Shown here: positions 34,355 to 43,954 of the stretch, piece by piece
How the letters are laid out: each line of letters opens with the position of its first letter
Position numbering within the stretch: the stretch's first letter is position 1
Assembly: GCA_037441445.1 (NCBI GenBank)
Contig: JBBISE010000009.1
Span: 10,968 to 74,967 of the forward strand
Direction of reading: 5' to 3'
From: JAAYQU01 sp037441445
GTDB lineage: Bacteria > Bacteroidota > Bacteroidia > Bacteroidales > Salinivirgaceae
DNA length: 64,000 bases
The notes under the pieces: model-generated
Told to the model about the DNA's origin: nothing
Seen by the model: the letters and a program-made list of their open reading frames with translations, nothing else
Databases searched by the model: none
Made by a program: the position numbers and the translations under genes

Positions 34355-37300
34355 TTACACAAACCTTTTCAACTCCTCCAGCCTCACACCCTTTCGGCGG
34401 GAAAGGTCGGCAAGTTGCTCATCACCAATCTGTTCTACTTGAAAGTAGTGGGCTTCGGGGTTGGCAAAATACCAGCCGGAAACCGATGCCGTAGGCATCA
34501 TGGCATAGGTTTCTGTTAGCGAAATGCCCGTCATTTCCTCAGCATTCAGCAAAGCGAACAGCGTTTTCTTTTCCGAGTGGTCGGGACAGGCCGGATATCC
34601 GGCTGCAGGACGAATACCACGGTATCGCCCACGGAGCAGCGAATCAACATCGAATTGCTCGTCGGGCACATAACCCCAAATTTCCGTTCTCACCTTAAAG
34701 TGCAACCATTCAGCGGCGGCTTCGGCCAACCGATCGGCCAATATTTTGGCCATAATGGAAAGATACTCGTTGCCCTCTTTCGTAAATTTTGCGGTAATTT
34801 CCTCAATGCCAATACCTGCTGTAACAGCAAACGCACCCAAATAATCCTGCGTTCCGGAAGTTTTGGGTGCCACAAAATCGGCCAGACAGGGGTTGTGTTG
34901 GTTGTTTTCCCCAACCTGAAGATTACGGAGAAAATGAAATTGGCACAGTTCGTTATTGTTGTTCACGTTGAAAGTTTGAAGACTGTCACCCACTGATGCA
35001 GCCGGAAAAATCCCCACTACTCCCCTAACCTTCAATAGTTTTTGTTCAGATATTTGCGTTAACAGCATCTGTGCGTCATCCAGCAATTTCCTGGCTTCGG
35101 TTCCCTGTACCGGATCTTCGAGCAGCGCTGGATACCGGCCTTTCATTTCCCAGGCCTTAAAGAAAAATGTCCAGTCAACAATAGGGATAAGTTGTTTAAT
35201 TTCAATATCTTGAAATAATGTTAAGCCTAGCTTGTTGGGTTCTTTAATTTGCGCTTTCCCGGCGTCAAACTGATATCGATTGGCCCGTGCCTGTTCCACC
35301 GACAGATAATTTTTTGATTTTTGGCGTTCCAAATAAGATTCGGCAAGTTGCTGGTAATGAGCCTTTGTTTGATTCGTGAAGGCTCCTTTTGTTTGTGGGT
35401 TCAACAACTGTCCGGCTACATGAATGGCCTTGCTGGCGTCCTTAACGTGAATTACCGGATATTTGTACTGCGGTGCAATTTTCAATGCCGTGGGCAACTC
35501 GCTGGTTGTGGCGCCACCAATCAACAGGGGCATGTCAAAATCATTATCGTTCATTGCTTTAGCCACTGTAGCCATTTCTTCGAGCGAGGGTGTAATCAGT
35601 CCGCTAAGCCCCACAAGGTCGGGTCTATGGTTTTTTATTTCGGCAATAATGCGCTCGGTAGGAACCATTACGCCCAAATCAATAATTTCGTAGTTGTTGC
35701 AGCTAAGTACCACGCTGACAATGCTTTTGCCAATATCGTGCACATCGCCTTTGACCGTGGCCAGCAAAATTTTTCCGTTCGACTTTACGGCCACGCCCTT
35801 GTTGGCTTCGCGAATTTTAGGTTCGAGATATTCGACGGCTTGTTTCATAACGCGGGCACTCTTTACCACCTGTGGCAGGAACATACGTCCCGAGCCAAAC
35901 AGTTCGCCAATATAATTCATGGCACTCATCAGTGGCCCTTCAATTATGCGCAGCGGATTGTCGAATTTAGGAAGGATTTCGTCCAAATCGTTGTAAATAA
36001 ACTCGGTAATACCCTTGACCAAAGCATGTTGCAGACGTTCTTCCACGGGAAGAGTTCGCCATTCCTGGATTTTAGCTTCGGTTTTTCCGGTGTCCTTAAC
36101 CTGATCGGCATACATGAGCATGCGCTCCGTGGCGTCAGCACGGCGATTTAAAACCAAATCTTCGGAAAGTTGCAACAAGTTTTTCTCAACCTCTTCGTAA
36201 ACCTGTAACATCGAGGGGTTTACAATCCCCATGTCCAAGCCGCTTTTAATCGCGTGGTATAAAAACACGGCATGCAATGCCTCGCGAACCGGATTGTTAC
36301 CGCGAAAAGAAAAAGACAAGTTACTCACCCCGCCGCTGGTTTTAGCATGGGGCAGATTTTCGTGAATCCAAGCGCAGGCTTTTATGAAATCGACACCATA
36401 ATTGTTGTGCTCTTTAATTCCGGTTCCGATGGAAAGGATGTTGGGGTCGAAAATAATATCTTGTGGTGAAAAACCTATGTTGTTAACCAGTAGGTCGTAA
36501 GAGCGTTTAGCAATGGCAATTTTTCGTTCAAAGGAATCGGCTTGTCCCTGTTCGTCGAAAAGCATAACCACCACAGCAGCGCCATAGTTTCGTAGCAATT
36601 CGGCTCGGTGGAGAAACTCCTCTTCGCCCTCTTTCAGGCTGATGGAATTTACCACAGGCTTTCCCTGGGTGCATTTTAACCCGGCTTCAATAATGCTCCA
36701 TTTCGACGAATCGATCATAATGGGAACTTTGCATATCTCGGGGTCGGAGGCAACCAGGTTCATAAACGTGGTCATAGCGCGTTCTCCGTCAATCAGGGCA
36801 TCGTCCATGCAAATGTCAATAACCTGGGCGCCATTCTCGACTTGTTCCAACGCCACCGAGAGGGCTTCCTGGTATTTTTCTTCGCGAATGAGTTTGGCAA
36901 ACTTGGCCGAACCAGCTACATTCGTGCGTTCGCCCACGTTTACAAAGTTGCTGTCGCTGGAAACGGAGGTCACTTCCAAACCGGCAAACCGGGTAACCGG
37001 TTGATGAACAGGAATTACGCGTGGTTTGTGTTTTGCAGCTACGCGAGCAATTTCGCGAATATGGTCGGGCGTAGTTCCGCAGCATCCCCCAATAATGTTA
37101 AGCAGGCCGGCACTGCAAAAACCCTCGATAATTTCAGCCATTTGAGACCCTGTCTGGTCGTACTGTCCAAGCTCGTTGGGCAAACCGGCGTTGGGGTGAG
37201 CACTCACGAAACACGATGAGATTTTCGAAAGCCGTTCAATGTATGGTTTTAATTGTGTTGCTCCCCAAGCACAGTTCAAACCGAAACTCAACGGACGGGC

Positions 37301-38005
37301 ATGTTCCAACGAAACATAAAATGCTTCGAGAGTTTGACCCGAAAGTGTTCGACCTGCAGCATCGGTAATGGTTCCGGAAAGCATGATGGGAATTTCGTTC
37401 CCGGTTTCGCTTTCCAATTTTTTGGCCGCAAAAACAGCGGCTTTGGCATTGAGAGTGTCAAATATGGTTTCTATCAGCAAAACATCCGCGCCACCGTCGG
37501 CCAGGCCCCGGATTTGCTCATAGTAGGATTCAACCAACTGGTCGAACGTGACTTTACGGAGAGCTGGGTTGTTTACATCAGGCGAAAGGCTAGCCGTTTG
37601 ATTCGTGGGGCCAATGCTTCCGGCCACAAAACGGGGTTTTTCGGGTGTGCTGCACTCATCGGCCACCTGACGGGCAATTTTTGCACCTTCGAAATTGAGA
37701 TTGTATGTGAGGTTTTCCAGGCCGTAATCGGCTTGCGAAATGGCATTGGCATTAAATGTGTTGGTTTCAATAATATCGGCACCGGCCATAAGATATTGAC
37801 GATGAATATCTTTTATGATTTCAGGTTGCGTTATTACTAACACATCGTTATTCCCAATTAACGGATGAGAGTGGATTGCGAATTCGTTGCCGCGAAACTC
37901 TTTTTCTATCAGTCGGTGGCGCTGTATCATGGTTCCCATGGCACCATCGAGTACCAGGATTCGTTCTTCTAACTGTTTGAAAAGCAGTTTTTTTCTGTTA
38001 TTCAT
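34355..38005 (-). CDS. metH: Cobalamin-dependent methionine synthase
   Basis: 1216 residues, the full MetH length. The homocysteine-binding domain begins LEERILVLDGAMGTMIQ and ends with the zinc Cys pair GGCCGTTPDHI; the folate domain starts SNFVNVGERTNVAGS; the B12 domain has GDVHDIGK (His ligand of cobalt); the C-terminal activation domain has AEWLHFKVRTEIWGYVPDE and RGIRPAAGYPACPDH for S-adenosylmethionine. It transfers methyl from 5-methyl-THF to homocysteine. No cobalamin or SAM riboswitch is evident upstream. Confidence 0.96.
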   Translation of the reverse strand: MNNRKKLLFKQLEERILVLDGAMGTMIQRHRLIEKEFRGNEFAIHSHPLIGNNDVLVITQPEIIKDIHRQYLMAGADIIETNTFNANAISQADYGLENLTYNLNFEGAKIARQVADECSTPEKPRFVAGSIGPTNQTASLSPDVNNPALRKVTFDQLVESYYEQIRGLADGGADVLLIETIFDTLNAKAAVFAAKKLESETGNEIPIMLSGTITDAAGRTLSGQTLEAFYVSLEHARPLSFGLNCAWGATQLKPYIERLSKISSCFVSAHPNAGLPNELGQYDQTGSQMAEIIEGFCSAGLLNIIGGCCGTTPDHIREIARVAAKHKPRVIPVHQPVTRFAGLEVTSVSSDSNFVNVGERTNVAGSAKFAKLIREEKYQEALSVALEQVENGAQVIDICMDDALIDGERAMTTFMNLVASDPEICKVPIMIDSSKWSIIEAGLKCTQGKPVVNSISLKEGEEEFLHRAELLRNYGAAVVVMLFDEQGQADSFERKIAIAKRSYDLLVNNIGFSPQDIIFDPNILSIGTGIKEHNNYGVDFIKACAWIHENLPHAKTSGGVSNLSFSFRGNNPVREALHAVFLYHAIKSGLDMGIVNPSMLQVYEEVEKNLLQLSEDLVLNRRADATERMLMYADQVKDTGKTEAKIQEWRTLPVEERLQHALVKGITEFIYNDLDEILPKFDNPLRIIEGPLMSAMNYIGELFGSGRMFLPQVVKSARVMKQAVEYLEPKIREANKGVAVKSNGKILLATVKGDVHDIGKSIVSVVLSCNNYEIIDLGVMVPTERIIAEIKNHRPDLVGLSGLITPSLEEMATVAKAMNDNDFDMPLLIGGATTSELPTALKIAPQYKYPVIHVKDASKAIHVAGQLLNPQTKGAFTNQTKAHYQQLAESYLERQKSKNYLSVEQARANRYQFDAGKAQIKEPNKLGLTLFQDIEIKQLIPIVDWTFFFKAWEMKGRYPALLEDPVQGTEARKLLDDAQMLLTQISEQKLLKVRGVVGIFPAASVGDSLQTFNVNNNNELCQFHFLRNLQVGENNQHNPCLADFVAPKTSGTQDYLGAFAVTAGIGIEEITAKFTKEGNEYLSIMAKILADRLAEAAAEWLHFKVRTEIWGYVPDEQFDVDSLLRGRYRGIRPAAGYPACPDHSEKKTLFALLNAEEMTGISLTETYAMMPTASVSGWYFANPEAHYFQVEQIGDEQLADLSRRKGVRLEELKRFV

Positions 38006-38034
38006 AATGTATCCTTTCGGTTGAAAAATTGTGC

Positions 38035-38042
38035 AAATGTAG
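38035..38042 (-). promoter_or_regulatory. Predicted -7 box of the metH promoter
   Basis: On the minus strand TACATTTG fits TAnnTTTG exactly and lies 29 bp upstream of the metH ATG. A TTG word occurs 23 bp further upstream, slightly too far for an ideal -33 element. Confidence 0.5.
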
Positions 38043-38297
38043 CTATAAAATCTCTGTATATCTACAATCGAAGTGGTGAATTGTTCATTATAAGAGGGTT
38101 ATAATCAGAGGTTTGATATCATAGCGATGTTGTTACCTCGGCTTATCAACCATTTTAACCCGTTATTAATGATAAATGGAGTTTTTACTTGTTGCTATAA
38201 AACAAAGTTGTGCACATGAAGTGAATCTTAAAAAATGATTTAGATTCATAAACTATGATTATTCAATTCGCAAAGGCTTATTCTGCACAAGTTTTAT

Positions 38298-38305
38298 TAT
38301 TTTTG
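38298..38305 (+). promoter_or_regulatory. Predicted -7 box for the plus-strand glycosyltransferase
   Basis: TATTTTTG matches TAnnTTTG, 52 bp before the ATG at 38358. No good -33 TTTG is visible. The rest of the divergent 38006-38357 region holds nothing else I recognise. Confidence 0.45.
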
Positions 38306-38357
38306 GCTCAGATTTTACTCAAATCATTTCGAAACACAATTTTTGTCAACCGGAACT

Positions 38358-39671
38358 ATGAATACCGAACCCCGTAAAAAAGTCCTGATAATCACCTACT
38401 ATTGGCCACCGTCGGGTGGGGTAGGGGTGCACCGGTGCCTGAAGTTCGCCAAATATTTGCGCGTTTTTGGTTGGGAACCCATTGTCTATACTGCCGAAAA
38501 CGCACACTATCCCTATTTTGACAACACCAATTTTGTGCATATCCCCCAGGGGATAACCATATTGAAGCAGCCCATTTGGGAACCCTACGATATGTTTAAA
38601 CTGGCATCGGGGCGAAAACCATCAAGTGCCATGAACAACCCCGTTCATGTGCGCGACAAGCGTTCGTGGGTTGACAATCTGGCCATCTGGATACGCGGAA
38701 ACTTTTTCATTCCCGATGCACGTAAATTTTGGATAAAACCATCGGTCAACTATCTCTCCAAGTGGTTGGAAACTAATCCGGTGGACGCCATCCTCAGCGA
38801 CGGTCCACCACACACAAACACAGTTATTGCCTGCAAGCTGTCACAAAAATTCAACATTCCCTGGCTGGCCGATTTTCAGGATCCCTGGACACAGGTCGAT
38901 TATTATAAGTTGCTGAAATTGACCAGTTGGGCACATATAAAACATGTCCGAATGGAAAAGGAAGCGTTCCGGACAGCAAAAAAAATTACCATTGCCAGCC
39001 CTACCTGGAAAAAAGATTTGGAAAGCATTGGAGCTAAAAACGTGGATGTCATCTTCTGGGGTTACGATGAACAAGAGTTTCAGGCAACCCAACAAGTGTT
39101 GGACACAAAATTTTCCATCACCCATGCCGGTATGCTGGGTTTCGATCGGCTGCCGGAAACCCTTTTTAAGGTATTGGGTGATATGAAAAAAGAAGATCCT
39201 GCCTTTGGGGTACAACTTAGCATCGAGTTCCCCGGTATGGTCGATTACAGTATTGTTGATGAGCTGAAAAAGAACAACCTGTTGGAAAACAGCTGGTTGC
39301 CTGGCATCATTAGCCGAGAGGAAGCCATTGAGCGCACGTTCAATAGTCAAATTCTTCTTTTGCCACTTAACAAAGCCGACAACGCTCAAGGACGCATACC
39401 CGGAAAGCTATTTGAATGCCTCCGTGCCCAAAGGCCCATTCTTTGTCTTGGCCCGCGGGACTCGGACGTCAAAGGAATTGTGGAAGAAACCCGCAGTGGA
39501 CAAAGTTTTGATTACGACGATTACCCGGGAATTCGTACCTTTGTGACCGAACGGTTCCAACTTTACCTCACTGGTAACAACACCGTAAATCAGGAAAATA
39601 TAGAACAATATTCGGTACGGAACCAAACGGGTAAAGTGGCGGAATATTTAAACCAAATCACGATTATTTAA
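38358..39671 (+). CDS. Glycosyltransferase family 4-like
   Basis: Start set at ATG 38358 (MNTEPRKKVLIITYYWPPSG) rather than the TTG 15 bp earlier. The 437-residue protein has YYWPPSGGVGVHRCLKFAKY, the N-terminal GT-B loop, AILSDGPPHTNTVIACKL, PWLADFQDPWTQ and the C-terminal GRIPGKLFECLRAQRPILCL. It is of the type called glycosyltransferase in many Bacteroidota genomes. It stands outside the minus-strand glycan operon, 2 bp before the DUF4271 gene. Confidence 0.82.
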   Translation: MNTEPRKKVLIITYYWPPSGGVGVHRCLKFAKYLRVFGWEPIVYTAENAHYPYFDNTNFVHIPQGITILKQPIWEPYDMFKLASGRKPSSAMNNPVHVRDKRSWVDNLAIWIRGNFFIPDARKFWIKPSVNYLSKWLETNPVDAILSDGPPHTNTVIACKLSQKFNIPWLADFQDPWTQVDYYKLLKLTSWAHIKHVRMEKEAFRTAKKITIASPTWKKDLESIGAKNVDVIFWGYDEQEFQATQQVLDTKFSITHAGMLGFDRLPETLFKVLGDMKKEDPAFGVQLSIEFPGMVDYSIVDELKKNNLLENSWLPGIISREEAIERTFNSQILLLPLNKADNAQGRIPGKLFECLRAQRPILCLGPRDSDVKGIVEETRSGQSFDYDDYPGIRTFVTERFQLYLTGNNTVNQENIEQYSVRNQTGKVAEYLNQITII

Positions 39672-39673
39672 TT

Positions 39674-40843
39674 ATGTTTCAGACCGATAGCGTTCAAAAC
39701 AAGGATGGCGGCAAAAAGGGTTTTCCGGTTCAGAATGATCAACACGATGAACTTTTGACACAATCATCGGACATTCCCGTGTATGATGTTTTGGGTGGAA
39801 AATATTTCGCCTCTCCAGACAAACTCGAGTTTATTCGTCAATCTTTTTCATTGCCTCAATTGACCACCGTCTCCAAAAAAAAAGGCGTTTGTAATTTCGA
39901 TCCCGTATCAAATAAAGTGGTTCCTCAAAACAAGACAGAATTTTTTTTAACGGAACCCGAGGAGGTTTCTAAACCAGCTGAAACTATACAGACACAGGAA
40001 TCCCGCGTCGTAAAAGAAGCAATGGAAACCGGGAGCCAAACTACTAGTTTTGACCTTTTCATAGGAAAAGAAACTCCGGTAAAGGACAGCTTCGCCCTTT
40101 CGCATTTTCCACAAGTTGAGAAAACAGAACTAAAAACTCAAACGCTTACATTCAATACTTTAGTAAGTCGGCGGGATCAAAGCGAACAGCTTCAGTTTAC
40201 CAATGTTGATTGGGCTACAGGTTTATACGTTTTACTGCTTGTCGTTCTGGCATACACACGAATATCTTTTGGACGTTTTTTTCAGCCCATTTTTCAATCG
40301 GTCTTTGTTTATAACCTATCGGTTCGGATTTTTTCAGAGAAAAGTTTAGTCTTAGGTCGCTTGTCCGGGATCCTAAACTTCCTATTCGTCCTTTCTTTTA
40401 CTGCTTTAGTTACTCTTGCTTTTGATTTTTACGGGTTCAAGGTTTACAATCTTCCAACCTGGCAAAACTATTTTGTTTTCCTTGGTCTGTTTTTGATATT
40501 CTTTTTACTCAGGAAAATGATTCATTTTTTTCTGGGTTCTATATTTAGTATCCGGGAAATAATAACGGAATATAGCTTTCAGGGAAATTTGTATTTGAAA
40601 TTAACCGGTATAATGCTTCTTCCCCTTATTCTGGCCATTCCGTATATTCAAGAAAATCACGCTCACATATTGTTTGTTGCCTCCACATCGATCATTGGAA
40701 TCATATACTTTTTTAGAATTTTGCGAACGTTTTCGATAACTATTCGCAAAGGATTTTCAATTTTCTATTTGATTTTGTACCTTTGTGCCCTGGAAATTGG
40801 TCCCTGCCTTGTATTTTTTAAAATGTTGGGCGGGTCAATGTAA
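39674..40843 (+). CDS. DUF4271 membrane protein
   Basis: 389 residues. The N-terminal half (to about 170) is soluble, polar and low in conservation; the C-terminal half has about six membrane helices starting ATGLYVLLLVVLAYTRISF. This DUF4271 family in Bacteroidota lies next to hemD, as here. Function unknown. Confidence 0.82.
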   Translation: MFQTDSVQNKDGGKKGFPVQNDQHDELLTQSSDIPVYDVLGGKYFASPDKLEFIRQSFSLPQLTTVSKKKGVCNFDPVSNKVVPQNKTEFFLTEPEEVSKPAETIQTQESRVVKEAMETGSQTTSFDLFIGKETPVKDSFALSHFPQVEKTELKTQTLTFNTLVSRRDQSEQLQFTNVDWATGLYVLLLVVLAYTRISFGRFFQPIFQSVFVYNLSVRIFSEKSLVLGRLSGILNFLFVLSFTALVTLAFDFYGFKVYNLPTWQNYFVFLGLFLIFFLLRKMIHFFLGSIFSIREIITEYSFQGNLYLKLTGIMLLPLILAIPYIQENHAHILFVASTSIIGIIYFFRILRTFSITIRKGFSIFYLILYLCALEIGPCLVFFKMLGGSM

Positions 40844-40873
40844 CGGGAGAAAACAACAAAAACAGCTAAGGCC

Positions 40874-41626
40874 TTGAAAATCAAGAGAATTTTAGTTTCG
40901 CAACCTGCTCCGGAAACCGAGAAAAATCCATATGCAGAACTTTCAACAAAGCACGGCATTACTTTTGACTTCCGCCAATTTATACGTGTGCAGGGAGTCA
41001 CGGCAAAAGAATTCCGCCAGGAACGTATTAACTTCCAGGATTTTGGTGCAGTAATATTTACCTCCCGAACCGCTGTCGATCATTATTTTCGTTTATGCGA
41101 GGAAATGCGGTACATGGTTCCCGAAACCATGAAGTATATCTGTATATCGGAATCAACAGCTCTTTATCTTCAAAAGTACATTGTTTACCGAAAACGGAAA
41201 ATTTCTTTTGGAAATGGAAAGTTTGACGATCTCACAAAACTGATACAAAAAAACAAGACCGAGAATTTTCTGGTTCCACTTTCCGATATTCACAACCACG
41301 AAATCCCCAATAAACTAACAAAGGAAAAAATCAAGTTCCGTTCAGCTGTTCTATACCACACCGTATCCAGTGACCTTAAAGACGTAAATCTCGATAATTA
41401 CGATGCCATTATTTTCTTCTCTCCTGGAGGAATTGTATCCTTGTTTGAGAACTTTCCCAATTTTGTTCAGAACGACAAAAAAATTGGCGCTTTTGGTCCT
41501 GCCACACACACAGCAGTGCGGGAAGCCGGCCTGACACTTAATATTGAGGCTCCTACACCCAAAGCCCCGTCAATGATTATGGCTATTGATCAGTTTGTTA
41601 CTGAACATAACAAGAAAAGCAAGTAG
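40874..41626 (+). CDS. hemD: Uroporphyrinogen-III synthase
   Basis: 250 residues from a TTG start (MKIKRILVSQPAPETEKNPY). The two-domain HemD fold shows as VIFTSRTAVDHYFRL near residue 60 and IIFFSPGGIVSLFENFP with IGAFGPATHTAVREAGL near the C-terminus. It closes the tetrapyrrole ring in haem synthesis. HemD proteins are weakly conserved, so the DUF4271 neighbour is important support. Confidence 0.85.
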   Translation: MKIKRILVSQPAPETEKNPYAELSTKHGITFDFRQFIRVQGVTAKEFRQERINFQDFGAVIFTSRTAVDHYFRLCEEMRYMVPETMKYICISESTALYLQKYIVYRKRKISFGNGKFDDLTKLIQKNKTENFLVPLSDIHNHEIPNKLTKEKIKFRSAVLYHTVSSDLKDVNLDNYDAIIFFSPGGIVSLFENFPNFVQNDKKIGAFGPATHTAVREAGLTLNIEAPTPKAPSMIMAIDQFVTEHNKKSK

Positions 41627-41705
41627 GGGAATATAGGGGTTAGGTGTTAGGCTTTTAGCTATGAGGAAAAAAGACCTAACAACAGCTCAACCCAATCAAC
41701 CATTC

Positions 41706-41748
41706 TCCTTTGTGTAGCTTCGTGCGCTCCGTGTCTCTGTGGTAAAAA
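41706..41748. repeat. Degenerate intergenic repeat of the ctTCGTGnnCTCCGTG type
   Basis: The run from 41706 with repeated TGTG/CGTG words (CTTCGTGCGCTCCGTGTC, then TCTGTGGTAAA) is of a sort seen scattered in intergenic DNA of diverse bacteria. A 7-bp inverted pair, GTTAGGT (41639-41645) and ACCTAAC (41674-41680), sits just upstream after hemD. Nothing else is recognised in 41627-41892. Confidence 0.45.
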
Positions 41749-41892
41749 AAACCGACCTGACAAGCATTCAATAATCATTTTCTCCACCAAAAACAAGCGT
41801 ATTTTTACGCCTTTTTGTACCCCGTAAACGTTAAAATTGGGTTAAAAACACCAAAATGACTGATATCTATTGCTTTTGGCTTTCAAATGTAC

Positions 41893-41900
41893 TATTTTTG
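41893..41900 (+). promoter_or_regulatory. Predicted -7 box of the ftsX promoter
   Basis: TATTTTTG matches TAnnTTTG with TTG about 20 bp upstream. Transcription would begin near 41905, at the foot of a small hairpin (GTCCG 41905-41909 with CGGAC 41939-41943) directly ahead of the ftsX start. Confidence 0.55.
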
Positions 41901-41944
41901 CACAGTCCGGTGATCTGCCCTGATGAAAGCGATGTCAACGGACA

Positions 41945-42850
41945 GTGATTTTTTTAAATTTATATTCCGGAATAAACGTGCGCGAAGACAAACAATCGGT
42001 TAGAAGACTTCAAACTTCCTATATCACCACCATTGTATCCATTACGCTTGTTCTCCTTTTGTTGGGTTTCATGGGGCTGCTGATTGTAAACGCACGCAAA
42101 ATAAGTGTGCACGTCAAGGAAAATATCGGGATGAGCATAATTTTGCATGATTATATCAAGGAAGCTGACATCCTTAGGTTACAGAAAAGTTTCGAAACAC
42201 AACCTTTCGTTCGCTCAACTCGATATATCAGCAAAGAACAGGCTGCCAAAGAATTGCAGGATGAGCTGGGCGAAGATTTCATCCAGTTTATAGGCTATAA
42301 CCCTCTTCCCATTTCCATTGAAGTAAAACTTGCCGCAGATTATGCAAACAACGATTCAATAAGGGCCATTGAAAGCAGGATTAAAAGTTCAGAGCAAATC
42401 AAAGAGGTCTGGTATCAAAAAAACCTCATTTCACTAGTCAATGAAAACATCCGGAAAATAAGTCTCATTATTCTGGGCTTTGCTTTAACGCTGCTTTTCA
42501 TATCGTTGGTTTTGATTAACAACACCATCAGGCTTGCGGTTTATTCGAAACGGTTTTTAATTAAAACAATGAATCTTGTTGGAGCAACAGAAAATTTCAT
42601 ACGCCTTCCTTTTATTAAAATCGGCCTTGTTCACGGTATCCTCAGTGGGCTGTTGGCTGTGTTAATGCTCAGTGGTTTAATTTATATCAGTAACAAGGAA
42701 TTTCCTGAAGTACATATATTTGACAACGTTGAACTGTTGGTGTTGCTGTATGGGGCTGTTATAGCCCTAGGTGTTGCAATTAGCTTTTTATCGACTGTAT
42801 TTGCTGTAAATAAGTACCTGCGAATGAAAGCCGATCGATTATATTTTTAA
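41945..42850 (+). CDS. ftsX: Cell division ABC-transporter permease FtsX
   Basis: 301 residues if started at GTG 41945; GTG 41978 (REDKQSVRRLQTSYITT onward) agrees better with the usual N-terminus, and I cannot decide. The first helix ITTIVSITLVLLLLGFMGLL, the extracellular loop with QPFVRSTRYISKEQAAKELQ, and three C-terminal helices are those of FtsX. With FtsE (not in the window) it recruits and activates an EnvC-type peptidoglycan hydrolase activator, of which one is encoded at 55.0 kb. Confidence 0.88.
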   Translation: MIFLNLYSGINVREDKQSVRRLQTSYITTIVSITLVLLLLGFMGLLIVNARKISVHVKENIGMSIILHDYIKEADILRLQKSFETQPFVRSTRYISKEQAAKELQDELGEDFIQFIGYNPLPISIEVKLAADYANNDSIRAIESRIKSSEQIKEVWYQKNLISLVNENIRKISLIILGFALTLLFISLVLINNTIRLAVYSKRFLIKTMNLVGATENFIRLPFIKIGLVHGILSGLLAVLMLSGLIYISNKEFPEVHIFDNVELLVLLYGAVIALGVAISFLSTVFAVNKYLRMKADRLYF

Positions 42851-42860
42851 TCTTAGAACT

Positions 42861-43127
42861 ATGGATACAATGAATGAAAAAGATTTTGCAATCTCAAAAA
42901 GCAATGCACGTTTGCTCTTATTGGGATTTGGTATTGTTGTGCTGGGTTTCATATTCATGATTGGGGGCACTCCTTCTTCATCCGAAATTTGGTATCCCAA
43001 CAACGATGCTTCGCTAACACCTGAAATGTTCTCGTTTACACGAATAACGCTTGCCCCAATTATTGTAATTTTAGGGTTTGTGTTTAATATTTGGGTAATT
43101 ATGCGCAATCAAACAGGCAATCAATAG
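42861..43127 (+). CDS. DUF3098 small membrane protein
   Basis: 88 residues with two membrane helices (NARLLLLGFGIVVLGFIFMI and RITLAPIIVILGFVFNIWVI) joined by a loop containing EIWYPNNDASL. This is a Bacteroidota family (DUF3098) that follows ftsX and precedes uppP, as here; it is 10 bp after ftsX. Function unknown. Confidence 0.85.
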   Translation: MDTMNEKDFAISKSNARLLLLGFGIVVLGFIFMIGGTPSSSEIWYPNNDASLTPEMFSFTRITLAPIIVILGFVFNIWVIMRNQTGNQ

Positions 43128-43132
43128 ATACA

Positions 43133-43918
43133 ATGGATATTCTTGAGGCATTTATCCTAGGTCTGATCCAGGGTATTACAGAGTTTCTGCCTGTATCAAG
43201 TTCAGGTCACCTGAAAATTGGTGAGGCAATTCTTGGAACACCCGTTGAGGATAACCTGATGTTTTCTGTGGCAGTACACGGGGCAACAGTGCTCAGCACA
43301 ATCGTTGTTTATAGAAACGACATTCTTGAGCTTATAAAGGGTCTGTTTCAATTTAAATGGAACGAGGAGTCTAAGTTTTCAGCTAAAATAATATTTTCCA
43401 TGGTTCCTGTGGCCATTGTTGGGTTGTTTTTTAAAGATTACATCGAAAATTTATTTGAATCAATTAATTTGGTGTTCATTGGGGCCATGCTCATGGTAAC
43501 AGCAGCATTGTTGTTTTTTGCATGGCGCTTCAAAGGTGGAAATCGTGAAGTGGGTTATATAGATTCATTTATTATTGGTATCTCGCAAGCCATTGCCGTG
43601 TTGCCGGGTATAAGCCGCAGCGGCGCAACAATAGGCACGGCTCTGTTGTTAAAGATTGACCGTGCTAAAGCCGCCCGTTTTTCTTTTTTAATGATTATTA
43701 TCCCCATTCTTGGGGAAAATATACTTGATTTGACAAAGGGAAACCTGACCGATAGTTCAATTCCAGTTATGTCAATCATAACTGGAGCAATAGTTGCATT
43801 TTTAGTCGGTCTTTTGGCCTGCAAATTCATGATTAAAATAGTAACTCAGGGGCGCTTACAATATTTTGCTCTTTATTGTTCGGTAGTAGGGGCTTTGACT
43901 ATTCTATTTACACTATAA
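43133..43918 (+). CDS. uppP: Undecaprenyl-diphosphatase
   Basis: Start set at 43133 (MDILEAFILGLIQGITEFLP), 5 bp after the DUF3098 stop; 261 residues. EFLPVSSSGHL and LPGISRSGATIG are the two diagnostic loops of UppP/BacA, within about eight membrane helices. It recycles the lipid carrier for peptidoglycan and the O-antigen-type glycan made by the minus-strand locus. Confidence 0.95.
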   Translation: MDILEAFILGLIQGITEFLPVSSSGHLKIGEAILGTPVEDNLMFSVAVHGATVLSTIVVYRNDILELIKGLFQFKWNEESKFSAKIIFSMVPVAIVGLFFKDYIENLFESINLVFIGAMLMVTAALLFFAWRFKGGNREVGYIDSFIIGISQAIAVLPGISRSGATIGTALLLKIDRAKAARFSFLMIIIPILGENILDLTKGNLTDSSIPVMSIITGAIVAFLVGLLACKFMIKIVTQGRLQYFALYCSVVGALTILFTL

Positions 43919-43954
43919 CACCTGATACGGGTTTATTTTTAACGAGGTAATAAC

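Noticed and set aside
38006..38357. SAM or cobalamin riboswitch upstream of metH
   Set aside because: Neither the B12-box type sequence nor the SAM-riboswitch core could be found; the promoter lies only 29 bp from the ATG.
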